From Nocardiopsis prasina DSM 43845 (lineage in GTDB: Bacteria; Actinomycetota; Actinomycetes; Streptosporangiales; Streptosporangiaceae), in the NCBI RefSeq assembly GCF_000341265.1, contig NZ_ANAE01000210.1, forward strand, positions 9,552 to 67,861: 58,310 nucleotides of DNA. Reading direction: 5' to 3'. The translations under genes were made by a program, and so were the position numbers. Shown here piece after piece: positions 32,689 through 41,100 of this stretch; within the stretch, counting starts at the first letter, position 1, and the number at the start of each line of letters is the position of its first letter. The notes under the pieces were generated by a model. That model was not told where the DNA came from and searched no databases. It was given only the letters and a program-made list of their open reading frames with translations.

Positions 32689-33690
32689 ATGAAGACTCCC
32701 AGGCGCACGACCATCTACGACGTCGCGGCCGAGGCCGGTGTGGCCGCCTCCACGGTCTCCCGGACCTTCGGCAACCCCCGCCGGGTGAACGCGACCACGC
32801 GCGACCACGTGCTGCGGGTCGCCGAACGGCTCGGGTACCGGCCCAACCCCCTGGCCACGGCCCTGCAGTCCGGGCACAAGGCGACCATCGCGATGCTGGT
32901 CCCCGACATCACCAATCCACACTTCTTCGGCACGATCCGGGGCGCGGAACGGCGTGCCAGCGAGGCGGGCGTCACCTTCATCCTCGGCAACACCGAGGAG
33001 TCGGCGGCCAACGAACGCAACCAGATCGAACGGCTGGACCACTCGGTGGACGGCTTCGTGCTGGCGGCCAGCCGTATGAGCGACGAGACGACCGTGGGGA
33101 TCTCGCAGAGCCACAACCTGGCACTGGTCAACCGCGAGGTCGACGGCCTTCCCGGCGTGGTGGTCGACAGCGGACCGGGGAGCTGGCAGATCGTCGAGCA
33201 CCTGGCCTCGTTGGGGCACCGGTCGATCGTCTACCTCTCCGGCCCGCACCAGTCCTGGCTCGCCAACGAACGGTGGAAGGCGCTGAGGGCGGCAGCGGAG
33301 CGGCGCGGGCTCGCCGTCGCCCGCCTGGGCCCGTTCCCACCCAGGGTCAGCGGCGGCGGAGCCGCCGCCGACGCCGCCCTGGTGTCCGGGGCGACCGCTC
33401 TGGTGGCCCACAACGACCTGCTCGCCATCGGTGTCCTGCGTCGCCTCTCCGAACGCGGGGTCGCGGTTCCCGGAGAGGCCAGCGTGGTCGGCTACGACGA
33501 CATCTTCGGCGCCGACCTGTGTGTTCCCGCCCTGACCACCCTCGCCGGTCCCGAGGACGAGGCGGGCCGGGTGGCGGTGGAGCTCCTGCTGAGGAAGGGG
33601 TCGCTCTCCACCGCGCACCCCGCCCCGCAGCGGGTGGTCCTGCCCACCCATCTCGTGATCCGCGACTCCACGGGCCCCGCCGCCCGCTGA
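32689..33690 (+). CDS. LacI family repressor of the TRAP/quinate operon
   Basis: A 333-aa LacI/GalR regulator. The headpiece at residues about 8-55 (TIYDVAAEAGVAASTVSRTF, then RVAERLGYRPNPLA with the hinge leucine) is intact; the C-terminal sugar-binding-like domain follows (IAMLVPDITNPHFFGTIRGAE, VVGYDDIFGADLCVPALTTL). It is divergent from the TRAP operon with an ideal LacI operator between them, so it most likely represses that operon and itself. The inducer would be the imported cyclitol acid or a breakdown product. A terminator follows. Confidence 0.93.
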   Translation: MKTPRRTTIYDVAAEAGVAASTVSRTFGNPRRVNATTRDHVLRVAERLGYRPNPLATALQSGHKATIAMLVPDITNPHFFGTIRGAERRASEAGVTFILGNTEESAANERNQIERLDHSVDGFVLAASRMSDETTVGISQSHNLALVNREVDGLPGVVVDSGPGSWQIVEHLASLGHRSIVYLSGPHQSWLANERWKALRAAAERRGLAVARLGPFPPRVSGGGAAADAALVSGATALVAHNDLLAIGVLRRLSERGVAVPGEASVVGYDDIFGADLCVPALTTLAGPEDEAGRVAVELLLRKGSLSTAHPAPQRVVLPTHLVIRDSTGPAAR

Positions 33691-34053
33691 GGCCCCTGGC
33701 GGGAAGCCGCCACCACCAACGGACCCCGATCCGAACGTGGAGCCGGGAGACGGGTCGGCCCGGGGGCCCGCGCCGTCACGCGCGGGCCCCCGGGCCTCGG
33801 GGGGCTGCCCCGCCGTGCGACGGGGTGGAGCAACGACCCAGAGCGTGTTCGGCGGACACACGCCCCGCCGGGCGTCGCCCCAGCGGCACCGGCACGGCGT
33901 TCTGGTCAGCCGACAGCCACACCCGGGCCGACCCCCGCTGTGCGACACCGCGGAGCTCGTGGAGCGGCGCACAGGAGGGCGCTCCCGCTTCGGGCCTGTG
34001 CCAGCAGCACCGGATGCACCGCTCGCCACGGCAGCATCCACCGAACAACGCCC
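33691..34053. other. Intergenic region holding only a terminator
   Basis: About 360 bases between the convergent LacI and AztD-type genes. Apart from the hairpin at 33757-33796 I see no gene. A 90-codon minus-strand frame here is rich in Cys, Arg and Gly and unsupported. Confidence 0.5.
33757..33796 (+). terminator. Terminator of the LacI-family gene
   Basis: GGCCCGGGGGCCCGCGC (33757-33773) pairs perfectly over 17 bp with 33780-33796 around a 6-nt loop, 67 nt after the stop codon. Confidence 0.75.
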
Positions 34054-35241
34054 CTAGTGGGCGATGCCGCTCAGTTCGTTGGGGGCCTCGTCCAGGGTCA
34101 CCGAGCCGGTGACCTCACCGGAGGCCAGGTCCACCGCGTGCACCTGGTTGGTGGACGGGTCGCTCACGTAGGCGGTGCCACCGCGCACGAACAGCGCGGG
34201 CCGGGGGTCCTGCCACTCCAGCGGCTCCTCCCAGGAGTCCATCAGCTCGATGCTCCGGGTGAGCTCGCCCGAGTCGGGGTCGATCTCGTGCAGGGAGCCG
34301 TCGGTTCCCAGCACCAGGGCCTCACCGGCCGGGCCCCGGCCCAGGGACCGGAAGGTGTAGCTGGAGGGCAGGTCGACCAGCTCCAGGTCGCCCTCGGCGG
34401 TGTCGACCAGGGCGATCGACTCGGGGCGCTCCAGTTCGGCGTCCGGGTCGGTCTTGTAGTCGCCCAGGATGACGGGCGACTCCTCGGAACCGGCCTGGTT
34501 GCCGATCCGCCCGTAGTCGTCGGGGCTCTCGACCTTGGTGAACGCGCCGTCCTGGTAGATCAGCACGCCGTCCTGGCACCCGATGGCCACGGCCCCGCCC
34601 TGGGCCGCGCTCTCCCCGTGCACGCCCGGGCACTCCTCGCTGCGGGCGATCTCCTCCCCGTCGGCGTCCAGGACCAGGGCGCCCACGCGCTCCTCCTCGT
34701 TGCCGAGGGTGAGCAGGAGTTCACCCTCGTCCAGCTCGACCGCCACGCCGTGGTGGGCCTCTTCGGCGGTGTGGACGTCGGTCTCCTCGGGCAGGCCCGA
34801 GCCCAGCGCGTCGGTGTCGAAGGCCGTGACCTCGCCGGTGCCGTCGGCGAACAGGACGGTCCGGCCGCCGTGGCGCACCACGTGACCGGGGGTGTCGGCC
34901 GGGAAGAGGGTGTCGGTGAGCTCCGCGCCGGCCGCGTCGAGGACCTGGAAGCCCTCGGAGGTGGAGACGAACACGTGGCGGTCGTCCCCCGCGGGGTTGA
35001 CGCGGTTGAAGCCCTCCATCTCGATGTCGGCGACCACTTCGAGGGACTCGCCGTCCAGGACGTACAGGCCGCCGTCGTAGGTGGTGACGAGGGGCTCCGT
35101 CGCCACGGCCTCGGCCGGGGCCGCCTCCTCGTCGGCGCTCGCGGCGCCGTCGTCGGAGCCGGTTCCGCAGGCGGTCAGGAGGAGACCGGCGGACAGCAGA
35201 GCGGGCAGGGCCGCCGCTCGGGTGGTTCGGTTGGGGCGCAT
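34054..35241 (-). CDS. aztD: AztD-type zinc metallochaperone lipoprotein (beta-propeller), first copy
   Basis: A 395-aa lipoprotein (lipobox LLTACG, Cys25) made of repeated beta-propeller-like strands. NPAGDDRHVFVSTSEGFQVLD, PGHVVRHGGRTVLFADGTGEVTAFD, EEAHHGVAVELDEGELLLTLGNEEERVGALVLD and CPGVHGESAAQGGAVAIGCQDGVLIY are the pattern of AztD, which passes zinc to the binding protein AztC. The His163-His164 pair is a likely ligand site. The His-rich HGDHxHYY loop I expect after the FQVLD strand is missing here. It lies 65 nt after aztC, at the end of the zinc operon. Confidence 0.8.
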   Translation of the reverse strand: MRPNRTTRAAALPALLSAGLLLTACGTGSDDGAASADEEAAPAEAVATEPLVTTYDGGLYVLDGESLEVVADIEMEGFNRVNPAGDDRHVFVSTSEGFQVLDAAGAELTDTLFPADTPGHVVRHGGRTVLFADGTGEVTAFDTDALGSGLPEETDVHTAEEAHHGVAVELDEGELLLTLGNEEERVGALVLDADGEEIARSEECPGVHGESAAQGGAVAIGCQDGVLIYQDGAFTKVESPDDYGRIGNQAGSEESPVILGDYKTDPDAELERPESIALVDTAEGDLELVDLPSSYTFRSLGRGPAGEALVLGTDGSLHEIDPDSGELTRSIELMDSWEEPLEWQDPRPALFVRGGTAYVSDPSTNQVHAVDLASGEVTGSVTLDEAPNELSGIAH

Positions 35242-35306
35242 GCTTCTTCTCTCTCAGGGATGGGTGTTGGTGCGGGGGGTGACTGGGGGGTGGTCGGAAG
35301 GCGGGC

Positions 35307-36233
35307 TCAGTCGTCGCGGAGCCCGGCGGTGATGGCCTCGGTGTTGGCGCGCATCATCTCCAGGTAGGTCTCGGCGCCCCCGCCCTCGCGGCTCAGGGAC
35401 TCGGAGTGGAGCGGGATCACCTCGATCTCCACCCCGGCCTCCTCGGCCATGACGGTGGCCAGCCGGTCGGGCTGGGAGGAATCGGCGAAGACGGCGGAGA
35501 CACCGGCCTCGGCCACGGCGTCGGAGAGGTCCTTGAGGTCGGAGGTGCTGGGCGAGGCCAGGGTGGTCCCACTGGGGATCACGGCTCCGATGACCTCGAA
35601 GCCGTAGCGGTCGGCGAGGTAGCCGAAGACGTGGTGGTTGGTCACGAGCCTGCGGCTCTCGGCGGGCAGGGCGGCGAACTCCTCGCCCATCCACGCGTCG
35701 AGCTCGTCCACCTCGGCCGCGTAGGCCTCGGCGTTGGCGCGCACGGTGTCGGCGTCGACCCCGTCGACCTCCTCGATCACTCGCTCGGCGATGAGGTCCA
35801 CGGCCAGGCCGACCCGAGCCGGGTCGGTCCAGAAGTGCGGGTCGGGCTCGCCCTCGCTCTCGTCAGACGTGTACGGCAGCGGATCGACTTCCGCGCCGAC
35901 CTCCAGGGCGGGTACCCCGGCCTCCTCGGCGGCGGCCACGTTGCGGGCGACCCCCTCCTCCAGGCCGAGGCCGTTGTGCACGACGAGGTCGGCGTTCTCC
36001 AGGGTCGCGGCCTCGCGTGCGGAGATCGCGAAGGAGTGCGGGTCGGTGTCGGGCGGCATCAGCACGGTGACCGGTGCCTCGTCGCCGACGATCCGTGCCG
36101 TGACGTCGCCGAGGATGTTGGTGGTCACCACGATCCCCGTGCCCTCCTCCTCCGAGGAACAGGAGGCCAGGGTCAGGGTGAGCGTGGCGGCCGCGAGGGC
36201 GGCGAGGGGACGTCGGGGGAGCATGGCGTTCAC
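35307..36233 (-). CDS. aztC: Zinc ABC transporter substrate-binding lipoprotein (AztC/ZnuA family)
   Basis: A 308-aa cluster A-I metal-binding lipoprotein (lipobox LTLASCS). Metal-ligand histidines are in DTDPHSFAIS, EPDPHFWTDP and TNHHVFGYLADRYG; the fourth ligand, an acid, is in VFADSSQ. The long His-rich flexible loop of ordinary ZnuA is absent, as in AztC, which receives zinc from AztD. The GTG at 36233 overlaps the preceding stop (GTGA); an ATG at 36224 is possible. Confidence 0.9.
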   Translation of the reverse strand: MNAMLPRRPLAALAAATLTLTLASCSSEEEGTGIVVTTNILGDVTARIVGDEAPVTVLMPPDTDPHSFAISAREAATLENADLVVHNGLGLEEGVARNVAAAEEAGVPALEVGAEVDPLPYTSDESEGEPDPHFWTDPARVGLAVDLIAERVIEEVDGVDADTVRANAEAYAAEVDELDAWMGEEFAALPAESRRLVTNHHVFGYLADRYGFEVIGAVIPSGTTLASPSTSDLKDLSDAVAEAGVSAVFADSSQPDRLATVMAEEAGVEIEVIPLHSESLSREGGGAETYLEMMRANTEAITAGLRDD

Positions 36234-37414
36234 CGTCCGGTCTGGATCATCAGGTGCGGCGCGATCCCCGGTTCGAGGGTGCGGGCCACACGCAGGTCGT
36301 CGGCGTAGTCGATCTCGTGCACGACCCCGGCTGCGGGGTCGCTGACGTAGGCGCGGGAGGTGTCCGCCAGGAGGGCTGGCGGCAGCTCGGGATCCACGGT
36401 GTCCAGCAGGGCGGTGGACGCCTCCTCCTCCCCGGTCTCCGGGTCGAGGGAGTGCAGGGTCCCGTCATCGGTCAGGACCAGGAGCGGCCCCTCCTCGCCG
36501 ACCGCCGTCGCCGCCACGGCTCCGGGCCGGTCGTGGGAACGCCACTCGCCCTCGGCCAGATCCAGGACCCACACGGTGTCGTCGGCGGGAAGCGCGGCCA
36601 GGACGGCGGAGCCGGAACGGTGGAGGAAGGGGCCGCCGCGTTCCTCACCCGGGTGGGAGAGGGTCGAGGCGGTCAGTTCGCCGTCCTCCTCGGTGACGTG
36701 GAGCGTGCCCTCGGCACAGTCGATCACCAGACCTCGGCGGGTGACGGCCGCGCCGTCCGGTTCGGTGCAGGTCGCGTCCGGGGTCGCCTGCGGGGCTCCG
36801 TCGCGGTCGAGCACGCGGACCGTCCCGTCGTCGTCCACGGTGACCAGAGCCCCCTGGTAGGGGAGGACGATGGCCCCCTCGTCGAGCGCGATGTCGGCGG
36901 TGGCGACCGTCCCGTCCTCCAGTTCCGCCCTGTCCAGCAGCAGCGACGCCCCCGGGCCAGCAGTGACCGACGTCAGCGCGGTGTCGGTGACGACCTGAGC
37001 GGGGCCGGGGAGGTTCAGGGAACCGACGTGTCCGGAGCCGGTCCGGTAGTAGTGGTTGTGGTCGCCGTGGTCCACGGTCCACACACCGCTGTCGAAGACC
37101 TCGGTGGTCCCGTCATCGGACGAACTCAGGTAGGCGAAGCGGCCGTCGCCCACGACGCCGTCCACCTCGGGGACCTCGCCCAGCTCCGTGACCTCTTCGG
37201 TGAGCAGGTCCAGGAGCCGCACCTGGCCGGTGTCGGTGTCGGCGAGGACCAGCCGGAGCTGTGGCTCGGCGGTCTCCTCGGCCCCCTCGACGTACCCGTG
37301 GGGTGTCTCCTCATCGGAGGGCTCGGGTTCGGCGGCGCCGCCGGAGCAGCCACCTGCGAGCAGGGTGACCAGGGCCGCCGCTCCCAGGGCGGCGGTGCGG
37401 TGTCGACGGTTCAC
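36230..37414 (-). CDS. Second AztD-like beta-propeller lipoprotein, with His-rich loop
   Basis: A 394-aa lipoprotein (lipobox LLAGGCS, Cys23). It has the same propeller-like repetition as the gene at 34054 but low direct resemblance to it. Differences are the N-terminal HGYVEGAEETAEPQ motif and the loop VDHGDHNHYYRTGSGHVG (residues 114-131), a strong candidate zinc site. It lies between the permease and binding-protein genes with GTGA overlaps on both sides, so it is an integral part of the importer operon. A role in scavenging or handing over zinc is inferred; the exact family name is uncertain. Confidence 0.75.
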   Translation of the reverse strand: MNRRHRTAALGAAALVTLLAGGCSGGAAEPEPSDEETPHGYVEGAEETAEPQLRLVLADTDTGQVRLLDLLTEEVTELGEVPEVDGVVGDGRFAYLSSSDDGTTEVFDSGVWTVDHGDHNHYYRTGSGHVGSLNLPGPAQVVTDTALTSVTAGPGASLLLDRAELEDGTVATADIALDEGAIVLPYQGALVTVDDDGTVRVLDRDGAPQATPDATCTEPDGAAVTRRGLVIDCAEGTLHVTEEDGELTASTLSHPGEERGGPFLHRSGSAVLAALPADDTVWVLDLAEGEWRSHDRPGAVAATAVGEEGPLLVLTDDGTLHSLDPETGEEEASTALLDTVDPELPPALLADTSRAYVSDPAAGVVHEIDYADDLRVARTLEPGIAPHLMIQTGR

Positions 37415-38313
37415 GGTGTCACCGTTCCTTCCAGGGTGGTGGGCAGAGGCGCGGGGTCGGCGGAGCGCTCCTCGGTCGGGGGGTGTCGCCTGGCGAAGCC
37501 GCGTGATCGCAGGGCGGAGGCCAGGGCCGAGACGAAGAAGAAGGCCACCGCCGTGGCCGCGATGCTCGCCCCGGCCGCCGTCTCCCAGTGCCAGGAGACG
37601 AGCAGTCCGACGTAGGTGGCGACGCCGCCCAACAGTGCGGCGGTGAGCATGATCCCCGGGATGCTCCTGGCCCAGAGCAGCGCGGTGGCGGGCGGGGCGA
37701 TGAGCAGCCCGAACACCAGCAGCGTGCCGACCACGTGGAACGAGGCGACCACGGCGAGGGTGACCAGGCCCAACAGGGCGGCGTGCGCGAAGCGCGGCGC
37801 CAGACCCAGGGTGTGCGCCTTGCGGTGGTCGAAGGCCAGCGCGACGAACGCCCGGTGGCCGACGACCGCGACCACCAGTGCTGCGGCGAGGGAGAGACCC
37901 AGGTGGAGCAGGTCCCGTTCCCGCACGCCCAGGACGTCGCCGAAGAGGAACGCGGTGAGGTCGACCGCGAACGACGCCGAGTGCGAGACCAGGATCACGC
38001 CCACCGAGAGCATCCCCACGAACAACAGGCCGATGCTCGTGTCCTGGGACAACCGGGGGGAGCGGCTCAGCGCGGTGACCCCGGCGGCCATGGCCCCCGC
38101 CGCCAGCGCTGCGCCCACGAACAGGCTCTGCCCGAACAGGGCGGCCAGGGCGACCCCGGGCAGCATGCCGTGCGACATCGCGTCCCCGAGGAAGGCCATG
38201 CCCCGCAGGACCACCCAGGTGCCGGCGATCGCGCAGACGGCCGAGACCAGGAGGCCCGCCCAGAGCGCACGCTGGACGAAGGTGACCCCGAAGGGTTCGA
38301 TCAGTGCTTCCAT
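37411..38313 (-). CDS. aztB: Zinc ABC transporter permease (AztB/ZnuB family)
   Basis: A 300-aa membrane protein with about eight helices of the metal ABC-3 permease family. Typical segments are GTWVVLRGMAFLGDAMSHGMLPGVALA, GLLFVGMLSVGVILVS and HVVGTLLVFGLLIAPPATA. The ATG at 38313 is preceded by a TAGAGT -10 box 8 nt away, so the mRNA is nearly leaderless. It is the first gene of the minus-strand zinc operon. The ATPase is encoded divergently. Confidence 0.92.
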   Translation of the reverse strand: MEALIEPFGVTFVQRALWAGLLVSAVCAIAGTWVVLRGMAFLGDAMSHGMLPGVALAALFGQSLFVGAALAAGAMAAGVTALSRSPRLSQDTSIGLLFVGMLSVGVILVSHSASFAVDLTAFLFGDVLGVRERDLLHLGLSLAAALVVAVVGHRAFVALAFDHRKAHTLGLAPRFAHAALLGLVTLAVVASFHVVGTLLVFGLLIAPPATALLWARSIPGIMLTAALLGGVATYVGLLVSWHWETAAGASIAATAVAFFFVSALASALRSRGFARRHPPTEERSADPAPLPTTLEGTVTP

Positions 38314-38321
38314 GATGGGAC

Positions 38322-38345
38322 ACTCTACAGCGATAACCATTATCG
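38322..38345. promoter_or_regulatory. Zur-like box within the aztB promoter
   Basis: CGATAATGGTTATCG (minus strand, 38345-38331) is a 6-bp inverted repeat with a 3-bp centre, close to the Fur-family GATAATNNTTATC pattern. It occupies the spacer just upstream of the TAGAGT -10 box (38327-38322), and also lies in the region shared with divergent aztA. A zinc-loaded Zur protein bound here would block both. Confidence 0.65.
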
Positions 38346-38404
38346 TTTTCACATCGGGTCGGGTCGGGCGAACCCGGACACACGAGAAGCGGGGGTCACC
38401 AGCG

Positions 38405-39040
38405 ATGAGGATCGACAACCTGTACGCGGGCTACGGGGGGACGGACGTCCTCCGGGGGGTCACCGCCGAGATCCCCGAAGGGGCGGTCACCGCCCTGGTG
38501 GGGGCCAACGGCGCGGGCAAGTCCACCCTGCTCGGGGTGCTGGCGGGCACGGTCCCGCCCCGGAGCGGAACGGTGGTCCCGGCGGACACCCGCCGCCCCG
38601 CCTTCGTCGTCCAGCGCAGCGCGGTACCGGACGCCCTGCCGCTCACCGTGCGCGCCACGGTGGCCATGGGGCGCTGGGCGCACCGGGGCTGGTGGCGTCC
38701 GCTCACCCGCCACGACCGGGCGGTGGTCGACCGCTGCCTGGAGCGCACCGGGGTCGCGGACCTGGCCCACCGGAGACTGGGGGAGCTCTCCGGAGGGCAG
38801 CGCCAACGCGCCCTGATCGCCCAGGGGCTGGCGCAGGAGGCGGGCCTGTTGCTGCTGGACGAACCCTCGGCCGGGCTGGACCACCGATCCATGGGCCGGG
38901 TCCGGGAACTGGTCTCCGAGGTCGCGTCCGAGGGGGTCACCGTGGTGCACGCCACCCACTTCGCCGAGGAGGCGCGGGACGCCGACCACGTCCTCACCCT
39001 GGAGGCGGGCCGCGTGGCCCCGACCGGAACCGCGGTGTGA
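38405..39040 (+). CDS. aztA: Zinc ABC transporter ATP-binding protein (AztA/ZnuC family)
   Basis: A 211-aa ABC ATPase with Walker A GANGAGKST (33-41), signature LSGGQRQRALIAQ, Walker B LLLLDEPSAGLD and switch His in VVHATHF. It lacks the C-terminal extension of E. coli ZnuC. Divergent placement from aztB with the Zur-like box between supports assignment to the zinc importer. The ribosome site is weak. Confidence 0.88.
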   Translation: MRIDNLYAGYGGTDVLRGVTAEIPEGAVTALVGANGAGKSTLLGVLAGTVPPRSGTVVPADTRRPAFVVQRSAVPDALPLTVRATVAMGRWAHRGWWRPLTRHDRAVVDRCLERTGVADLAHRRLGELSGGQRQRALIAQGLAQEAGLLLLDEPSAGLDHRSMGRVRELVSEVASEGVTVVHATHFAEEARDADHVLTLEAGRVAPTGTAV

Positions 39041-39049
39041 CGCGTCCGA

Positions 39050-39076
39050 CAGGGGGCTGAGGCCGGGCAGCCCCTG
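39050..39076 (+). terminator. Hairpin after aztA
   Basis: CAGGGGGCTG (39050-39059) pairs with CAGCCCCTG (39068-39076) with one bulged G, and GTTTGG follows. It starts 10 nt after the aztA stop. Confidence 0.6.
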
Positions 39077-39116
39077 GTTTGGTCCTCGCGGGGTGGCCCC
39101 GCATAACCTGTGTGAC

Positions 39117-39941
39117 GTGGTCAGACAAGACAGGGCGTCGCACCGTGGGGCGGTGCGCGAGCGTGCGGACGCGGTGGAGAACCGCAGCCTTCCCTCCTAC
39201 GGTGCGGGGGAGATCGACGTCCCCTACGTGGTTCACGGCACCGACGAGGTGATCGCGCGCGACACCTACTGGGAGGAGCACTCGCACCCCACGCACGAGC
39301 TGCTCTGGAACCTGCGCGGCGCCTCGACCGCCACCACCGGGACGCGTGTGTGGACCATCACACCGTCGGTCGGCCTGTGGATCCCGGCCGGAACCCCCCA
39401 CTCCGGGTGGACCCCGGCGGGGACCTGGCACCACGCGGCCCAGTTCAGCGTGCACGCGGTCCCGGCCATCGCGGACACCACCGTCGCGGTGGAGGTCACC
39501 CCGCTCCTGCGGCTCCTGCTCGAACGGCTCAACACCGACGGGCTGGGCCCTGGGTCACGTGCCAGGACCGAGGCCGTGGTGCTCGACCTGCTGGCCCCGG
39601 CCCCGGTCGAGCTGCTGCTGAAGATCCCCGAGTCCCCGCTGCTGGAGCCCATCGTCGCGGCCGTGCGCGACGACCCCGCCGACGACACGACCCTGGCCTC
39701 GTGGGCCGCGCGGCTCGGCGTGAGCACCCGAACCATCACGCGGGCGTTCCGAGCCCAGACCGGGCTCGGGTTCAGCCAGTGGTCGGCAGCCGCGCGCGTG
39801 CAGCACGCGATCACCCTGCTCTCCCTGGGGGAGGAGATCGAGGAGGTGGCGGAGAGGGTCGGCTACCACTCGGCGAGCGCGTTCGGCACGGTTTTTCGGA
39901 GGGTGACGGGCATGAGTCCCGGGCGGTTCCGCGTCCAGTGA
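39117..39941 (+). CDS. AraC family regulator, probable activator of the siderophore importer
   Basis: A 274-aa regulator. The N-terminal cupin-like sensor has WEEHSHPTHELLWNLRG and GLWIPAGTPHSGW. The C-terminal domain has two helix-turn-helix units (LASWAARLGVSTRTITRAFRAQTGLGFSQW, then VAERVGYHSASAFGTVFRRVTGMSPGRF). A TAACCT box ends 8 nt before the GTG at 39117, suggesting a leaderless mRNA. AraC regulators next to siderophore importers usually sense the ferri-siderophore. A direct repeat with 21-bp period just downstream, upstream of the importer promoter, is its likely target. Confidence 0.88.
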   Translation: MVRQDRASHRGAVRERADAVENRSLPSYGAGEIDVPYVVHGTDEVIARDTYWEEHSHPTHELLWNLRGASTATTGTRVWTITPSVGLWIPAGTPHSGWTPAGTWHHAAQFSVHAVPAIADTTVAVEVTPLLRLLLERLNTDGLGPGSRARTEAVVLDLLAPAPVELLLKIPESPLLEPIVAAVRDDPADDTTLASWAARLGVSTRTITRAFRAQTGLGFSQWSAAARVQHAITLLSLGEEIEEVAERVGYHSASAFGTVFRRVTGMSPGRFRVQ

Positions 39942-39952
39942 CAGTGACCCCA

Positions 39953-39984
39953 TGTCCGTTTCGCGAGGTTCCTTGTCCCTTTCG
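39953..39984 (+). promoter_or_regulatory. AraC-type direct repeat upstream of the siderophore importer
   Basis: TGTCCGTTTCG (39953-39963) and TGTCCCTTTCG (39974-39984) match at 10 of 11 positions and start 21 bp apart. Two helical turns on one DNA face is the classic spacing of AraC half-sites. The downstream copy ends 5 bp before the -35, the position expected for an activator. Confidence 0.7.
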
Positions 39985-39989
39985 AGCGA

Positions 39990-40018
39990 TTGCGAACCAA
40001 CTGAGTGCACCCTAAATT
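39990..40018 (+). promoter_or_regulatory. Promoter of the siderophore importer operon
   Basis: TTGCGA (39990-39995) and TAAATT (40013-40018) form a -35/-10 pair with 17-bp spacing. It lies between the AraC-type repeats and an overlapping iron box. Confidence 0.7.
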
Positions 40019-40035
40019 CGGTTAGGCAAACCTAA
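40017..40035. promoter_or_regulatory. DmdR/IdeR iron box
   Basis: TTCGGTTAGGCAAACCTAA matches 17 of 19 positions of the actinobacterial iron-box consensus TTAGGTTAGGCTAACCTAA. It overlaps the end of the -10 and the expected transcription start, so iron-loaded DmdR/IdeR would repress. Confidence 0.85.
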
Positions 40036-40074
40036 CTCCCGGTTTCCGGGGTTGGTCACCACCGGAAGGACACC

Positions 40075-41100
40075 ATGACCCGCGCCCCACGGCTGGCCGC
40101 GATCGCCACCGCCGCACTCATCCCCCTCACCCTCGCCGCGTGCTCCTCCTCGCCCTCCGGGGAGAGCGACGCCGCCTCCGGCGACTGGACCCCCGTCACC
40201 GTCGAGCACGCCCTCGGAACGACCACCATCGACTCCGAGCCGGAACGGGTCGCCACGGTCAACTGGGCCAACCACGAGGTCCCGCTCGCCCTGGGCGTCG
40301 TCCCGGTCGGCATGGCCGCTGCCACCTTCGGTGACGACGACGACAACGGCGTGCTCCCGTGGGTCGAGGAGAAGCTCGAGGAACTGGACGCCGAGACCCC
40401 CGTCCTCTTCGACGAGACCGACGGCATCGACTTCGAGGCCGTCGCCGACACCCAGCCCGACGTCATCCTCGCCGCGTACTCCGGGCTGACCCAGGAGGAC
40501 TACGACACCCTCAGCGAGATCGCCCCCGTCGTCGCCTACCCGGAGACCGCCTGGGGCACCTCCTGGCGCGACACCATCGAGCTCAACAGCGCCGCCATCG
40601 GCAGGGCCGACGAGGGCACCGAGCTCATCGCTGACCTGGAGGCCGAGATCGACGCCGCGGTCGCGGAGTACCCGCAGATCGAGGGCGCGGCGGCGATGTT
40701 CATGACGCACGTCGACACCACCGACCTCAGCGAGGTCAGCTTCTACACCACCCACGACACCCGCGCGCTGTTCTTCGAGGACATCGGGATGGTCACCCCC
40801 GAGAGCGTCGCCACCGCCTCCGCCGAGACCGACCAGTTCTCCCTCACGCACAGCGCCGAGCAGGCCGACGCCTTCGACGACGTCGAGGTCATCGTCACCT
40901 ACGGCGGCGAGGAGCTGGTGGAGGCCCTGGAGGGCGACCCGCTGCTGTCCCAGATGCCCGCCGTCGAGAACTCCGCCGTGGTGAACCTGCCCGGCGACAG
41001 CCCGCTCGGCACCGCCGCGAACCCGACCCCGCTGTCGATCTCGTGGATCCTCGACGACTACCTGTCGCTCCTGGCCGAGGCCGCTGACGGGGCGCAGTGA
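40075..41100 (+). CDS. Iron-siderophore ABC transporter substrate-binding lipoprotein (FepB/FecB type)
   Basis: A 341-aa lipoprotein (lipobox TLAACSS) of the cluster A-II siderophore-binding family. EPERVATVNWANHEVPLALGVVPVG and FEAVADTQPDVILAAYSGLTQEDYDTLSEIAPVVAYPE are typical of the N-lobe, and the long hinge helix LIADLEAEIDAAV follows. The siderophore is unknown. It is the first gene of a four-gene importer with GTGA overlaps throughout. Control by iron and by the upstream AraC protein is indicated by the promoter sites. Confidence 0.92.
   Translation: MTRAPRLAAIATAALIPLTLAACSSSPSGESDAASGDWTPVTVEHALGTTTIDSEPERVATVNWANHEVPLALGVVPVGMAAATFGDDDDNGVLPWVEEKLEELDAETPVLFDETDGIDFEAVADTQPDVILAAYSGLTQEDYDTLSEIAPVVAYPETAWGTSWRDTIELNSAAIGRADEGTELIADLEAEIDAAVAEYPQIEGAAAMFMTHVDTTDLSEVSFYTTHDTRALFFEDIGMVTPESVATASAETDQFSLTHSAEQADAFDDVEVIVTYGGEELVEALEGDPLLSQMPAVENSAVVNLPGDSPLGTAANPTPLSISWILDDYLSLLAEAADGAQ

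Noticed and set aside
32689-33690. LacI-family gene considered as the CebR partner of the GH16 box
   Set aside because: Its own adjacent operator is TGGCAANCGNTTGCCA-like, not TGGGAGCGCTCCCA, and it is divergent from the TRAP operon.
33776-34048. A 90-codon Cys-rich minus-strand frame
   Set aside because: It overlaps a strong terminator, has no ribosome site and its cysteines show no spacing pattern.
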